Below, one piece after another: positions 1-7,684 of a DNA stretch of 16,403 bases. Source of the stretch: an uncultured Burkholderiales bacterium (GTDB lineage: Bacteria > Pseudomonadota > Gammaproteobacteria > Burkholderiales > Burkholderiaceae). Below the pieces are notes generated by a model. That model did not search any database, was not told where the DNA came from, and saw only the letters and a program-made list of their open reading frames with translations. Within the stretch, counting starts at the first letter, position 1, and every line of letters starts with the position of its first letter. The stretch covers positions 1 to 16,403 of the forward strand of contig CAIMWY010000202.1 of NCBI GenBank assembly GCA_903845315.1, written 5' to 3'. Made by a program: the position numbers and the translations under genes.

Positions 1-104
1 TCGTAGTTGCGGCCCACGCAATAAATACGGTGCACCGGAAATTCCTCCGTCTTTCCAACAACGGGAACAGACACAACGGCCGAGGGGGTGAATAGATAGC
101 TCAT
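1..104 (-). CDS. FAH-family hydrolase, N-terminal fragment
   Basis: Only the first 34 codons are in the window and the gene continues beyond base 1. Read from the ATG at 104, the protein begins MSYLFTPSAVVSVPVVG and reaches RIYCVGRNY. That stretch is typical of the start of the catalytic domain in fumarylacetoacetate hydrolase (FAH) family proteins, the group of FahA and YcgM-like enzymes that hydrolyse or hydrate acyl-pyruvate type intermediates of aromatic degradation. No metal-binding residues are visible because they lie further on. The start codon has no strong Shine-Dalgarno sequence. The gene diverges from pgeF with only 46 bp between the two start codons, so they share a promoter region. 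Family assignment is fairly sure; the substrate is unknown. Confidence 0.7.
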   Translation of the reverse strand, partial: MSYLFTPSAVVSVPVVGKTEEFPVHRIYCVGRNY

Positions 105-150
105 GGGTGTTTCATGCGGGTGAATCAGGTGGCTAAGTCTAACGCCGGGT

Positions 151-927
151 ATGCTTGACTTCATGGTGTTTTCTGAACTATTGAACTGGTCCTTACCCCT
201 AGGGGTCAATGCCTTGTGCTCCACGCGGCAGGGCGGCGTGTCGCAGCCGCCGTTTGACAGTTGGAATCTTGGAGATCACGTGGGCGACAACCCCGTGGCG
301 GTTGCCAACAACCGTCAACATTTGCAAGCGCAACTGGGCTCGGCTCGGGCGGTTTTTTTGAACCAAGTGCATGGCATTGATGTGCTTCAACTCTCCCCCG
401 AGACCTTGGATGGCGAGGCTGCTGATGCTTCTGTGACCACGCACACACAGCTGGCTTGCACCATCATGGTGGCCGACTGCTTGCCTATCTTGCTCACGGA
501 CGACCAAGGCCGTGCCGTGGCTGCGGCCCATGCAGGCTGGCGCGGACTGGCTGCTGGCGTGATTGAGAACACAGTGCACGCTTTGTGTGTGCAGGCCCAG
601 GTCGAGGCCGCTTCTTTGCGGGTGTGGTTAGGCCCTTGCATAGGGCCCACGGCCTTTGAAGTAGGGGTCGAGGTGCGAGAGGCGTTTGTCATGCAAGACG
701 CCCTCGCAGATGTGTTTTTTTTGCCTCACCCTACGCATCATGACAAATGGTTGGCCAACTTGAGCGGCCTGGCGCGTCATCGCTTACAGGCCTTGGGCGT
801 TGAGTCGGTGGCTGGTAACGATGGCAGTTTGCCGTGGTGCACGGTTGAACAAGCCTCAAGGCTCTTTTCGTACCGACGCGATGGGATCACTGGCCGATTC
901 GCGGCTTGCATTTGGCGCAGTGCTTAA
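151..927 (+). CDS. pgeF: PgeF/YfiH laccase-domain protein (peptidoglycan editing factor)
   Basis: This is a 258-residue cytoplasmic protein of the multicopper-oxidase-like laccase-domain family (PgeF/YfiH; formerly polyphenol oxidase). The family is reported to keep L-serine out of peptidoglycan stems and, as FAMIN homologues, to act on purine nucleosides. The metal-site residues are visible: His74 in NQVHG, Cys110 in VADCLPI and His127 in AAAHAGWRGL. The N-terminal ALCSTRQGGVS motif and the C-terminal CTVEQ...LFSYRRDG...GRFAACIW block are also typical, and the length is normal. The ATG at 151 is the first possible start after an in-frame stop; the ATG at 163 is an alternative, and neither has a good ribosome site. 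In Burkholderiales this gene commonly stands just upstream of phaC, as here. Its last 72 bp overlap the convergent gene at 856-1137. Confidence 0.93.
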   Translation: MLDFMVFSELLNWSLPLGVNALCSTRQGGVSQPPFDSWNLGDHVGDNPVAVANNRQHLQAQLGSARAVFLNQVHGIDVLQLSPETLDGEAADASVTTHTQLACTIMVADCLPILLTDDQGRAVAAAHAGWRGLAAGVIENTVHALCVQAQVEAASLRVWLGPCIGPTAFEVGVEVREAFVMQDALADVFFLPHPTHHDKWLANLSGLARHRLQALGVESVAGNDGSLPWCTVEQASRLFSYRRDGITGRFAACIWRSA

Positions 928-1137
928 AACGGCGGCTTGCTGCTGAGCGGCCTCCTGTGCTTTGCGCCGACGCATGCGCGCTGGCGTGGCCATGATGTAG
1001 GCCACGAGCGTGATAGGCAATGCACCATAGAGCAGAAAAGTAATCAGCGCGCCCATGAGGCTGCCAACTTGGCTGGTGGCTTCTGCCACGGCCATCATCA
1101 CGGCCACATAAAGCCATGCAATTAACACCAGATACAT
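856..1137 (-). CDS. Small two-helix membrane protein, hypothetical
   Basis: This is a 93-residue hypothetical protein. Residues 1-18 and about 27-49 are two hydrophobic helices separated by a short polar turn (AEATSQVGS). A basic stop-transfer segment (ARMRRRK, about 53-59) and a polar Ala/Gln/Ser-rich cytoplasmic tail follow. The hydrophobic pattern and the positive-inside charge make it a believable gene rather than a shadow of pgeF. From memory, similar proteins stand in this position in many Burkholderiales. The gene converges on pgeF and its 3' end lies inside the last 72 bp of pgeF, so its tail is written in the antisense of pgeF codons. It diverges from phaC. No function can be assigned from sequence. 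Confidence 0.7.
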   Translation of the reverse strand: MYLVLIAWLYVAVMMAVAEATSQVGSLMGALITFLLYGALPITLVAYIMATPARMRRRKAQEAAQQQAAVLSTAPNASRESASDPIASVRKEP

Positions 1138-1188
1138 TGGGGTGAAAGCCTTATTTTTGGGAGATGTCAGACAAACGTAGGGTATGGA

Positions 1189-1220
1189 CTGTCATACTTG
1201 CGACAGAGGAAAAGTACAAT
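1189..1220 (+). promoter_or_regulatory. Candidate phaC promoter/operator
   Basis: A TACAAT hexamer at 1215-1220 could be the -10 box of the pha operon, about 22 bp before the phaC start. The -35 element is not convincing: TTGCGA at 1198-1203 is too close, and GTCATA at 1191-1196 is a weak match at 18 bp spacing. A small inverted repeat, CTGTC at 1189-1193 and GACAG at 1202-1206, overlaps the -35 area and could be a regulator site. This is speculative. Confidence 0.25.
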
Positions 1221-1241
1221 TCCTTTGTTAACGGAGACATC

Positions 1242-2945
1242 ATGAATCAGGATTCTGCCCATTTTCTGACGGGCGCAGCGCAGGAATTTCAAAAGAACTT
1301 TGCCGACAACTGGGCCAAGGCCTTGTCATCGTTCCAAACCTTGGGTTCTAACCCAGGGGGGGCGCCCAAGCTGAGTTTTACAACGGAAAAACTCGAAGCT
1401 TTGCAGCAGCAATACATGGACGAAGCTACGGCTTTATGGAACCAAAGTTTGCATGCCAATCCTAAACTCAAGGATCGACGTTTTTCTGCAGAGGCGTGGC
1501 AACACAACCCCATGTCGGCTTTTACAGCTGCTGTCTATTTGCTCAACACGCGAACCATGATGGGCTTGGCAGAGGCGGCCGAGACGGATGCCAAAACCAA
1601 GGCACGCATTCAATTTGCAATCGAGCAGTGGGCCGCAGCCACGGCGCCCAGTAATTTCTTGGCCTTCAATGCCGAAGCGCAACAAAAAGCCATTGACACC
1701 CATGGCGAGAGCATTTCCAAAGGCATTCAAAACTTGTTGCATGACATGGAGCAAGGCCATGTGTCGATGACCGACGAAAGTTTGTTCGAGGTTGGCAAGA
1801 ACGTTGCCACCACCGAAGGTCGTGTGGTGTTCGAGAACGAATTTTTCCAGTTACTTGAATACAAACCTTTGACCGCTAAAGTCTATGAGCGGCCTTTCTT
1901 GTTGATTCCGCCTTGCATCAACAAGTTCTACATCTTGGACTTGCAGCCAGAAAACTCATTCATCCGTTATGCCGTGAGCCAAGGCCACCGCACGTTTGTG
2001 GTGAGTTGGCGCAACCCTGATGAATCTTTGAGAAACACCACCTGGGATGACTACGTACAAGACGTGGCCATCAAGGCGATCTCGGTTGTGCAAGAGATTG
2101 GTGCAACAAAGCAAATCAACGCCCTGGGTTTTTGTGTGGGCGGCACCATCCTCTCCAACGCATTGGCCGTGCTGGCTGCGCGTGGCGAAAAACCAGTCGC
2201 CAGTGCGACCTTCCTCACCACCTTGATCGACTTTCAGGATACGGGTGTGTTGGACGTCTTCATTGACGAAAACTTTGTCAAATACCGCGAGGGTCAGTTT
2301 GCCAAGGGTGGATTGATGAAGGGTAAAGACATGGCGTCGACCTTTAGCTTTTTGCGCCCCAACGATTTGGTGTGGAACTATGTGGTGGGCAACTACCTCA
2401 AAGGTGAAACCCCGCCACCGTTCGACTTGCTCTACTGGAACAGCGACTCCACCAACTTGCCTGGCCCCATGTACGCATGGTATTTGCGCAATACCTATTT
2501 GGAAAACAACTTCGTCAAGCCCGGTGTGGCCAAGGTCTGCGGCGAATCCATTGATTTCCGTAAAGTTGACTTGCCCCTCTACATCTATGGCTCGCGTGAA
2601 GACCACATCGTGCCGATCGGCGGCTCGTATGCAACAACGCAAGTGTTTCCTGGCAAGAAGCGTTTCATCATGGGCGCTTCTGGCCACATTGCGGGCGTCA
2701 TCAACCCGCCTGCGGCCAACAAGCGTTGCTATTGGACGGGCAGCGAAACGACATTTCCCAAAGACGTCAACCAATGGATTGGTAAAGCCAAAGAACATGC
2801 CGGCAGTTGGTGGCCCGATTGGGCGGCATGGCTCAAAGCCCATGCCGGCAAACAGATTGCCGCGCCCAAGGCCTATGGCCGCGGTTCTTACAAAGCCATT
2901 GAGCCCGCACCCGGTCGCTACGTCAAAGCGCGCGCTGGTACGTAA
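1242..2945 (+). CDS. phaC: Class I poly(3-hydroxyalkanoate) synthase PhaC
   Basis: PhaC polymerises (R)-3-hydroxyacyl-CoA, usually 3-hydroxybutyryl-CoA, into PHA at the surface of storage granules. With the start at 1242 it has 567 residues, normal for class I synthases. The N-terminal PhaC_N domain covers roughly residues 80-250 and is followed by an alpha/beta-hydrolase core. The lipase-like box is GFCVGG with nucleophile Cys298. The other triad members are Asp454 in SREDHIVP and His482 in ASGHIAGVIN. An in-frame ATG at 1164 would add 26 residues with no family likeness. The ATG at 1242 is preferred because GGAGA stands 5-9 bp before it and MNQDSAHF begins a normal PhaC N-terminus. It is the first gene of phaC-phaA-phaB, with 36 bp to phaA. 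Confidence 0.96.
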   Translation: MNQDSAHFLTGAAQEFQKNFADNWAKALSSFQTLGSNPGGAPKLSFTTEKLEALQQQYMDEATALWNQSLHANPKLKDRRFSAEAWQHNPMSAFTAAVYLLNTRTMMGLAEAAETDAKTKARIQFAIEQWAAATAPSNFLAFNAEAQQKAIDTHGESISKGIQNLLHDMEQGHVSMTDESLFEVGKNVATTEGRVVFENEFFQLLEYKPLTAKVYERPFLLIPPCINKFYILDLQPENSFIRYAVSQGHRTFVVSWRNPDESLRNTTWDDYVQDVAIKAISVVQEIGATKQINALGFCVGGTILSNALAVLAARGEKPVASATFLTTLIDFQDTGVLDVFIDENFVKYREGQFAKGGLMKGKDMASTFSFLRPNDLVWNYVVGNYLKGETPPPFDLLYWNSDSTNLPGPMYAWYLRNTYLENNFVKPGVAKVCGESIDFRKVDLPLYIYGSREDHIVPIGGSYATTQVFPGKKRFIMGASGHIAGVINPPAANKRCYWTGSETTFPKDVNQWIGKAKEHAGSWWPDWAAWLKAHAGKQIAAPKAYGRGSYKAIEPAPGRYVKARAGT

Positions 2946-2981
2946 ATTTTTTCTATAACTAAAACTTTCTCTGGAGATCTC

Positions 2982-4160
2982 ATGGAAGACATCGTCATCG
3001 TTTCAGCAGCACGCACAGGCGTGGGCAAGTTTGGCGGCTCCTTGGCCAAAATTGCAGCGACCGAGTTGGGCTCGATCGTGATACGTGAAGCCTTGGCGCG
3101 CGCTAAGCTCGACCCGGCCTTGGTCGGTGAAGTCATCATGGGTCAGGTGTTGGCAGCAGGGGTGGGACAAAACCCAGCGCGCCAAGCCTTGATGAAATCT
3201 GGTGTCCCCAAAGAAGTGCCAGCCTTGACCATCAACGCCGTGTGTGGCTCCGGTCTCAAAGCGGTGATGCTGGCCGCTCAAGCTGTCGCCTATGGCGACA
3301 GCGAAATCGTGGTCGCCGGCGGACAAGAAAACATGAGTGCCTCACCCCACGTGCTATTGGGTTCACGTGACGGCCAGCGCATGGGCAACTGGAACATGGT
3401 GGACTCCATGATCGTGGATGGCTTGTGGGACGTCTACAACCAGTACCACATGGGCATCACCGCCGAGAACGTGGCCAAAGCCCAAGGCATCACCCGTGAC
3501 ATGCAAGATGCGCTGGCCTTGGCCAGCCAACAAAAAGCTTCTGCCGCACAAGACGCTGGCAAGTTCAAAGACGAAATCGTGTCAGTGTCTATTCCCCAGC
3601 GCAAGGGCGACGCGTTGATCTTCAACAGCGACGAATACATCAACAAAAAAACCACTGCCGAAGCCCTGTCTGGCTTGCGCCCAGCCTTCGACAAAGCCGG
3701 TTCAGTGACCGCAGGCAATGCATCCGGCATCAACGATGGCGCTGCCGCTGTTGTGGTGATGACTGCCAAGAAGGCCGCTGCTTTGGGCTTAAAGCCCTTG
3801 GCGCGCATTGCAGCGTTTGGTACCAGTGGATTAGACCCGGCGCTCATGGGCATGGGACCCGTGTCTGCATCGCGTAAGGCTTTGCAGCGCGCGGGTTGGA
3901 ATGCCGCCGATGTGGACTTGTTTGAACTCAACGAAGCCTTTGCCGCACAAGCTTGTGCGGTGAATCAAGAACTGGGCATTGATCCTGCGAAGGTCAACGT
4001 CAATGGTGGTGCCATTGCCATTGGTCACCCCATCGGTGCATCGGGCTGCCGCATTTTGGTGACCTTGCTGCATGAGATGCAACGCCGTGATGCCAAGAAA
4101 GGTTTGGCCGCGCTGTGCATTGGTGGCGGCATGGGGGTTTCTCTGGCCTTAGAGCGTTGA
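2982..4160 (+). CDS. phaA: Acetyl-CoA C-acetyltransferase (beta-ketothiolase) PhaA
   Basis: PhaA condenses two acetyl-CoA into acetoacetyl-CoA, the first step of polyhydroxybutyrate synthesis. The 392-residue length is exactly the usual one for biosynthetic thiolases. The catalytic residues are visible: acyl-accepting Cys88 in NAVCGSGLKAV, His349 in AIGHPIGASG and the acid/base Cys379 in CIGGGMG. NEAFAAQ near residue 317 is the third thiolase signature. A GGAGA ribosome site stands shortly before the ATG. The gene follows phaC by 36 bp and precedes phaB by 57 bp, all on one strand with no terminator between them, so the three genes should share one transcript. Confidence 0.96.
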   Translation: MEDIVIVSAARTGVGKFGGSLAKIAATELGSIVIREALARAKLDPALVGEVIMGQVLAAGVGQNPARQALMKSGVPKEVPALTINAVCGSGLKAVMLAAQAVAYGDSEIVVAGGQENMSASPHVLLGSRDGQRMGNWNMVDSMIVDGLWDVYNQYHMGITAENVAKAQGITRDMQDALALASQQKASAAQDAGKFKDEIVSVSIPQRKGDALIFNSDEYINKKTTAEALSGLRPAFDKAGSVTAGNASGINDGAAAVVVMTAKKAAALGLKPLARIAAFGTSGLDPALMGMGPVSASRKALQRAGWNAADVDLFELNEAFAAQACAVNQELGIDPAKVNVNGGAIAIGHPIGASGCRILVTLLHEMQRRDAKKGLAALCIGGGMGVSLALER

Positions 4161-4217
4161 TCATTTCAGCTAAAGTTTTTTCAGTCAGTTAACAACTCAT
4201 ACAACAGGAGACAAATG

Positions 4218-4955
4218 ATGAGCAAGAAAGTAGCGTACGTAACAGGTGGTATGGGTGGTATCGGTACCGCGATTTGCCAGCGACTGCATAAAGATGGTTT
4301 CACCGTGATTGCCGGTTGCGGCCCCACGCGTGACTTTGACAAATGGTTGGCCGAACAAAAAGCCTTGGGTTACAGCTTTTACGCATCGGTGGGCAATGTG
4401 AGCTCATGGGACTCCACCGTCGAGGCCTTTGCCAAAGCCAAAGCAGAGCATGGTCCGATTGATGTGTTGGTCAACAACGCAGGTATCACCCGCGACCGCA
4501 TGTTCTTGAAGATGACCCGCGACGACTGGGATGCGGTGATCGACACCAACCTCAACTCCATGTTCAACGTCACCAAGCAAGTGGTGGCAGACATGGTTGA
4601 GCGTGGTTTTGGCCGTATTGTGCAAATTTCATCCGTGAACGGTGAAAAAGGCCAATCTGGTCAAACCAACTACTCAGCCGCCAAAGCCGGCATGCACGGC
4701 TTTACCATGGCCTTGGCCCAAGAGATGGCCAGCAAGGGTGTGACGGTCAACACCGTGTCGCCTGGCTACATTGGCACCGACATGGTCAAAGCGATTCGTC
4801 AAGACGTGCTCGACAAAATCGTTGCCACAATTCCTGTCAAGCGTTTAGGCACCCCTGAAGAAATTGGTTCTGTGGTGGCTTGGTTGGCTGGCGAAGACTC
4901 AGGCTTTACCACCGGCGCAGACTTCTCATGCAACGGTGGTTTGCACATGGGCTGA
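4218..4955 (+). CDS. phaB: Acetoacetyl-CoA reductase PhaB
   Basis: PhaB is an NADPH-dependent reductase that turns acetoacetyl-CoA into (R)-3-hydroxybutyryl-CoA, the monomer for PhaC. It is a classical short-chain dehydrogenase of 245 residues. The cofactor loop is TGGMGGIG near the N-terminus, NNAG lies near residue 87, and the catalytic Ser139, Tyr152 and Lys156 lie in QISSVNG and YSAAK. The C-terminal GADFSCNGGLHMG is typical of PhaB. Two ATG codons stand in tandem at 4215 and 4218. AGGAG at 4206-4210 is 7 bp from the second and only 4 bp from the first, so 4218 (MSKKVAYVTGG) is preferred. It is the last gene of the pha operon and is followed by a strong terminator. Confidence 0.95.
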   Translation: MSKKVAYVTGGMGGIGTAICQRLHKDGFTVIAGCGPTRDFDKWLAEQKALGYSFYASVGNVSSWDSTVEAFAKAKAEHGPIDVLVNNAGITRDRMFLKMTRDDWDAVIDTNLNSMFNVTKQVVADMVERGFGRIVQISSVNGEKGQSGQTNYSAAKAGMHGFTMALAQEMASKGVTVNTVSPGYIGTDMVKAIRQDVLDKIVATIPVKRLGTPEEIGSVVAWLAGEDSGFTTGADFSCNGGLHMG

Positions 4956-4975
4956 TGCGTTTCACGCACCAACCT

Positions 4976-5001
4976 AAAAAACCCGCTGCGGCGGGTTTTT
5001 T
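4976..5001. terminator. Intrinsic terminator, pha operon (probably bidirectional)
   Basis: The stem ACCCGC (4981-4986) and GCGGGT (4991-4996) encloses the loop TGCG. A run of A precedes it and a run of T follows it, which lengthens the stem by A-T pairs. It lies just after the phaB stop. Because the tract is A-rich on the left and T-rich on the right, it can also stop the convergent gene at 5072-5935. Confidence 0.92.
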
Positions 5002-5071
5002 TATGAGCCGTTGCCGTAACTCCTTGCCTGGGTCGAGCACCTTGCCGAATTTGCCCAAGATGAATCCCGAT

Positions 5072-5935
5072 TCAAGCAGACGCCTGGTTCAACACGTACT
5101 TGGCCATTTCTTCGCGCGTGGTGACCCACACATCGGAATGCTTGGCAACGATCGCCATGATTTCGTCATACACCCAAGCGCCTGAGGCGCGTCCCATCAC
5201 ATGCGTGTGGGCGGTGACGTCGAGCATCAGCGGCGCTTGCTCGCGCTCACGCATGGCTGTGAAGGTGTCCACAAAGGTGTCGAGCATGTGGCGTGGGCCT
5301 TGGCCGTAGCGGATGCAGGTGGGCAGGTCGTTCACGTCCATCGTCAATGGAATAGCCACGATGCGTCGGCCGTCGAAGTTCATCACATAGGGGCGGTCGT
5401 CGTCGTTGCAGTCGCCATGGTGTAAATAACCCGCTTCGGCCAGCAAGCGCGACGAGATGGGGCTGCCCGTGCCGCGTGGGCTGATCCAGCCGGTGGGCTT
5501 GATGCCCGCGACACGGGTCAAGATCTCATCGTTCTTGCGGATGTTTTCGCGCTCTTGGGCTTCGTCAAAGTAGACTGGAATCACATCCATGCCCCACGAG
5601 TGGTTGACGATTTCGTGGCCTCGGGTGTGCAGCGATCTGACGGTGTCTGGATCGCGCTCGGCCAGCACGCCGTTGACCATGATGCTGGTTTTTACGCCCC
5701 GCTTGTCGGCGTAGTCGAGCAGGCGGTGGATGCCGCGCACCATGCCAAAACTGGCCCATGAATGGGCGTTGGTGTCAAAGAAACCGGGCTTGAGCACATT
5801 GCCCATGGGGCCAATGCCAGGAGCTTGGCCATCGGACCAAGCTTCGTAGGCAATGTTGAAAATCACCGCTACGCGGCGGCCACCAGGCCAGCGGAAGTCG
5901 TCGGACAGTCGGGTAATTTGGGGGATGGAATTCAT
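5072..5935 (-). CDS. PuuE-like polysaccharide deacetylase-family amidohydrolase
   Basis: This 287-residue protein belongs to the PuuE/HpPgdA branch of the NodB-homology (carbohydrate esterase 4) fold. Members hydrolyse amides, for example allantoin or N-acetyl groups. The branch signatures are present: FRWPGGRRVAV...YEAW near residues 14-33 with Glu31, GHEIVNHSWGM with metal ligands His107 and His112, GWISPRGTGSP at 149-159, and DVTAHTHVMGR near 239-249. The usual paired aspartates of true NodB enzymes are replaced by the YEAW segment, as in PuuE-type proteins, so a cyclic amide or ureide substrate is more likely than chitin or peptidoglycan. No signal peptide is seen, so it should act in the cytoplasm. 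It lies 58 bp behind the GntR gene in the same direction, probably as one transcript. The exact substrate is unknown. Confidence 0.82.
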   Translation of the reverse strand: MNSIPQITRLSDDFRWPGGRRVAVIFNIAYEAWSDGQAPGIGPMGNVLKPGFFDTNAHSWASFGMVRGIHRLLDYADKRGVKTSIMVNGVLAERDPDTVRSLHTRGHEIVNHSWGMDVIPVYFDEAQERENIRKNDEILTRVAGIKPTGWISPRGTGSPISSRLLAEAGYLHHGDCNDDDRPYVMNFDGRRIVAIPLTMDVNDLPTCIRYGQGPRHMLDTFVDTFTAMREREQAPLMLDVTAHTHVMGRASGAWVYDEIMAIVAKHSDVWVTTREEMAKYVLNQASA

Positions 5936-5993
5936 GGGGCAATGTTCTGGGTGAAGTTGAATGGATCGATGGGTAGGGCTCGCAGGACGCTGT

Positions 5994-6671
5994 TCAAAGC
6001 GCGCTGTTCAAAATGATGTCAGCTGTTTTTTCATAGTGGCCAGTCAGCGCTTGGCAAGCGGCATGGGCGTCACCTGCCAGCACGGCATCCACCATGGCTT
6101 TGTGTTCGTCGAGTTCGTGGCGGCGCTTGTACGACTTTTTCACCGCCAACTGGCGGTAGCGGTGGGCTTGGTCATAGAGCTGTTCGCAAAAACCAATCAA
6201 CCAGCGTGAGCCGCATTGGGATACCAGTACTTGGTGGAACTCACGGTGCAGCTTCTCCCACGCTGGGTTTTCCACATAACGGTCGGCATACAAAGAGCGT
6301 GGGGTTTTGGACAAGCGGTGCAAGGCCAACACCAAACGCTCGTCCCACTCGGACGTGCGTGCTTGCAGGCCTTGGGTCAGGGCCAAGGTTTCCACCCACA
6401 CCCGCGTCTTGGCCAGTTCGCGCAATGCGTCTTCGCTGACGGCAGCCACGGCAAAACCGCGCTGCTCCAAGTGCTGCACCCAGCCCTCTGCTGCCAGCCG
6501 GTTGAGGGCTTCGCGCACGGGGGTTGCGCCCGTGCCGTAGTGGGCCCGTAAGGCCTCAATGCCCAGCTTGCTGCCCGGCGTCCAGTGCCCATTGAGCAGA
6601 TCGACGCGCAAACGTTCGTAGGTGCTTGCAGTCAGTGAAGCAGAGGTTTCAGGCGCGGAGGCGGTGTTCAT
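5994..6671 (-). CDS. GntR-family (FCD subfamily) transcriptional regulator
   Basis: This is a 225-residue regulator. Residues about 14-77 form the GntR winged helix-turn-helix, with YERLRVDLLNGHWTPG, then TPVREALNRLAAEGWV and the wing RGFAVA. The rest is an all-helical FCD effector-binding domain with its likely metal-binding histidines: His146 in REFHQVLV, His190 in DEHKAMVDAVLAGD and His212 in TGHYEK. FCD regulators usually sense carboxylic-acid intermediates and most often repress adjacent catabolic genes. It is transcribed divergently from the FAH/molybdenum hydroxylase operon and together with the PuuE-like gene. It therefore most likely controls both through the 88-bp intergenic region, which holds an inverted repeat. 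The effector is unknown. Confidence 0.92.
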   Translation of the reverse strand: MNTASAPETSASLTASTYERLRVDLLNGHWTPGSKLGIEALRAHYGTGATPVREALNRLAAEGWVQHLEQRGFAVAAVSEDALRELAKTRVWVETLALTQGLQARTSEWDERLVLALHRLSKTPRSLYADRYVENPAWEKLHREFHQVLVSQCGSRWLIGFCEQLYDQAHRYRQLAVKKSYKRRHELDEHKAMVDAVLAGDAHAACQALTGHYEKTADIILNSAL

Positions 6672-6686
6672 ATGGCGACACGATTC

Positions 6687-6726
6687 ATCGATAAAAATTT
6701 GTCTAAGCTTAAATTATCGATATTAT
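6687..6726 (+). promoter_or_regulatory. Divergent promoter with inverted-repeat operator
   Basis: This AT-rich stretch lies between the divergent gntR and FAH-hydrolase genes. ATCGATAA at 6687-6694 and TTATCGAT at 6714-6721 are a perfect 8-bp inverted repeat with centres 27 bp apart. A smaller palindrome, TAAGCTTA at 6704-6711, lies between them. TTGTCT at 6699-6704 and TATTAT at 6721-6726, 16 bp apart, form a fair sigma-70 promoter for the rightward operon. The right arm touches this -10 box, so binding there would block transcription. I infer it is the site of the adjacent GntR regulator. Confidence 0.5.
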
Positions 6727-6759
6727 CCGCCCATCTCTTTTCCCCTTAAAGGACTAAAA

Positions 6760-7632
6760 ATGCGTTTGCTGAGTTTTCAAGAACAGGGCCAGTCAGGCAT
6801 TGGTTGGGTCGCCCATGCACAGGCGAGCGAGTTTGTCGATTTGGCTTTGACGGGCGCCAATTTACCGCGTGACATGCTCTCTTTGCTGTCAACCCCAGGC
6901 GGCTTGGCGGCTGCGCATGCGGCTGCACAAAAAGCCCCCGCTTCCGCCATCAAACCTCTGGCCAGCGTGCGTTTGTTGCCTGTGGTGCCTAACCCTAGCA
7001 AGATCGTGTGCATGGGCTTGAACTATGCCGACCATGCGGCAGAGGGCGGCAACGCCAGGCCCGAATACCCCAGCTTTTTCTTGCGTGGCCCGAGTTCCAT
7101 GGTGGGTCATCTAGCACCGCTGGTACGCCCCAAAGTCTCGACCAAGCTTGACTACGAGGCAGAGTTGGCCGTCATCATTGGCAAACGTGCGCATCACCTC
7201 ACCGCCGCCAATGCCTTGGACTGCGTGGCGGGCTACTCGTGTTTCAACGACGGCAGTTTGCGCGACTACCAGCGCAAATCGGGCCAGTGGACGATTGGCA
7301 AAAACTTCGACGACAGTGGTCCCTTTGGCCCTTGGATGGTCACGCCTGATGAGTTGCCCCCCGGTGGCGCAGGCTTGCGCATCCAGTCGCGCCTCAACGG
7401 CAAGGTGATGCAAGACGCCAACACCAAAGACTTTTTGTGGGACGTGGTCGAGTCCTTGCGCATCATCACGGAGTGCATGACGCTCGAGCCCGGTGACGTC
7501 ATCATCACCGGCACCCCGGCCGGCGTGGGCTACGCCCGCAACCCACCCGTGTGGATGGCGCCTGGTGATGTGTGTGAGATCGAGATTGAGGGCATCGGCA
7601 TTCTGTCTAACCCGATCATTGACGAGCAGTAA
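6760..7632 (+). CDS. FAH-family hydrolase (MhpD/2-hydroxyhepta-2,4-diene type)
   Basis: This 290-residue fumarylacetoacetate hydrolase-family enzyme is expected to hydrolyse, hydrate or decarboxylate a beta-diketo or hydroxymuconate-like acid in the cytoplasm. The catalytic domain begins at about residue 80 with KIVCMGLNYADHA. The divalent metal ligands are Glu133 and Glu135 in DYEAELAV and Asp164 in CFNDGSLRDYQ. WTIGKNFDDSGPFGPW and GTPAGVG (251-257) are also conserved. The ATG at 6760 is chosen because AAAGGA at 6748-6753 is well spaced, and because in-frame codons further upstream run back into the gntR gene and show no family likeness. It is the first gene of a three-gene operon, with 52 bp to the [2Fe-2S] subunit. 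The true substrate is not readable from sequence. Confidence 0.9.
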   Translation: MRLLSFQEQGQSGIGWVAHAQASEFVDLALTGANLPRDMLSLLSTPGGLAAAHAAAQKAPASAIKPLASVRLLPVVPNPSKIVCMGLNYADHAAEGGNARPEYPSFFLRGPSSMVGHLAPLVRPKVSTKLDYEAELAVIIGKRAHHLTAANALDCVAGYSCFNDGSLRDYQRKSGQWTIGKNFDDSGPFGPWMVTPDELPPGGAGLRIQSRLNGKVMQDANTKDFLWDVVESLRIITECMTLEPGDVIITGTPAGVGYARNPPVWMAPGDVCEIEIEGIGILSNPIIDEQ

Positions 7633-7684
7633 AGCGCGGCGCCGCAAGGCCCTGCACTGTAAGAACCTAAACAAGGAGACACCT

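Noticed and set aside
1164..1241. Longer PhaC with 26 extra N-terminal residues from the ATG at 1164.
   Set aside because: The extra residues do not resemble PhaC N-termini and would overlap the promoter area; the ATG at 1242 has a well-placed GGAGA site.
1956..2843. 295-codon open frame antisense to phaC.
   Set aside because: It mirrors phaC codons, has no recognisable domain, and the sense gene is certain.
5072..5935. Calling the gene a chitin or peptidoglycan deacetylase, or firmly allantoinase puuE.
   Set aside because: It lacks a signal peptide and the NodB Asp-Asp motif, and no purine-degradation genes are beside it, so only the PuuE-like branch is supported.
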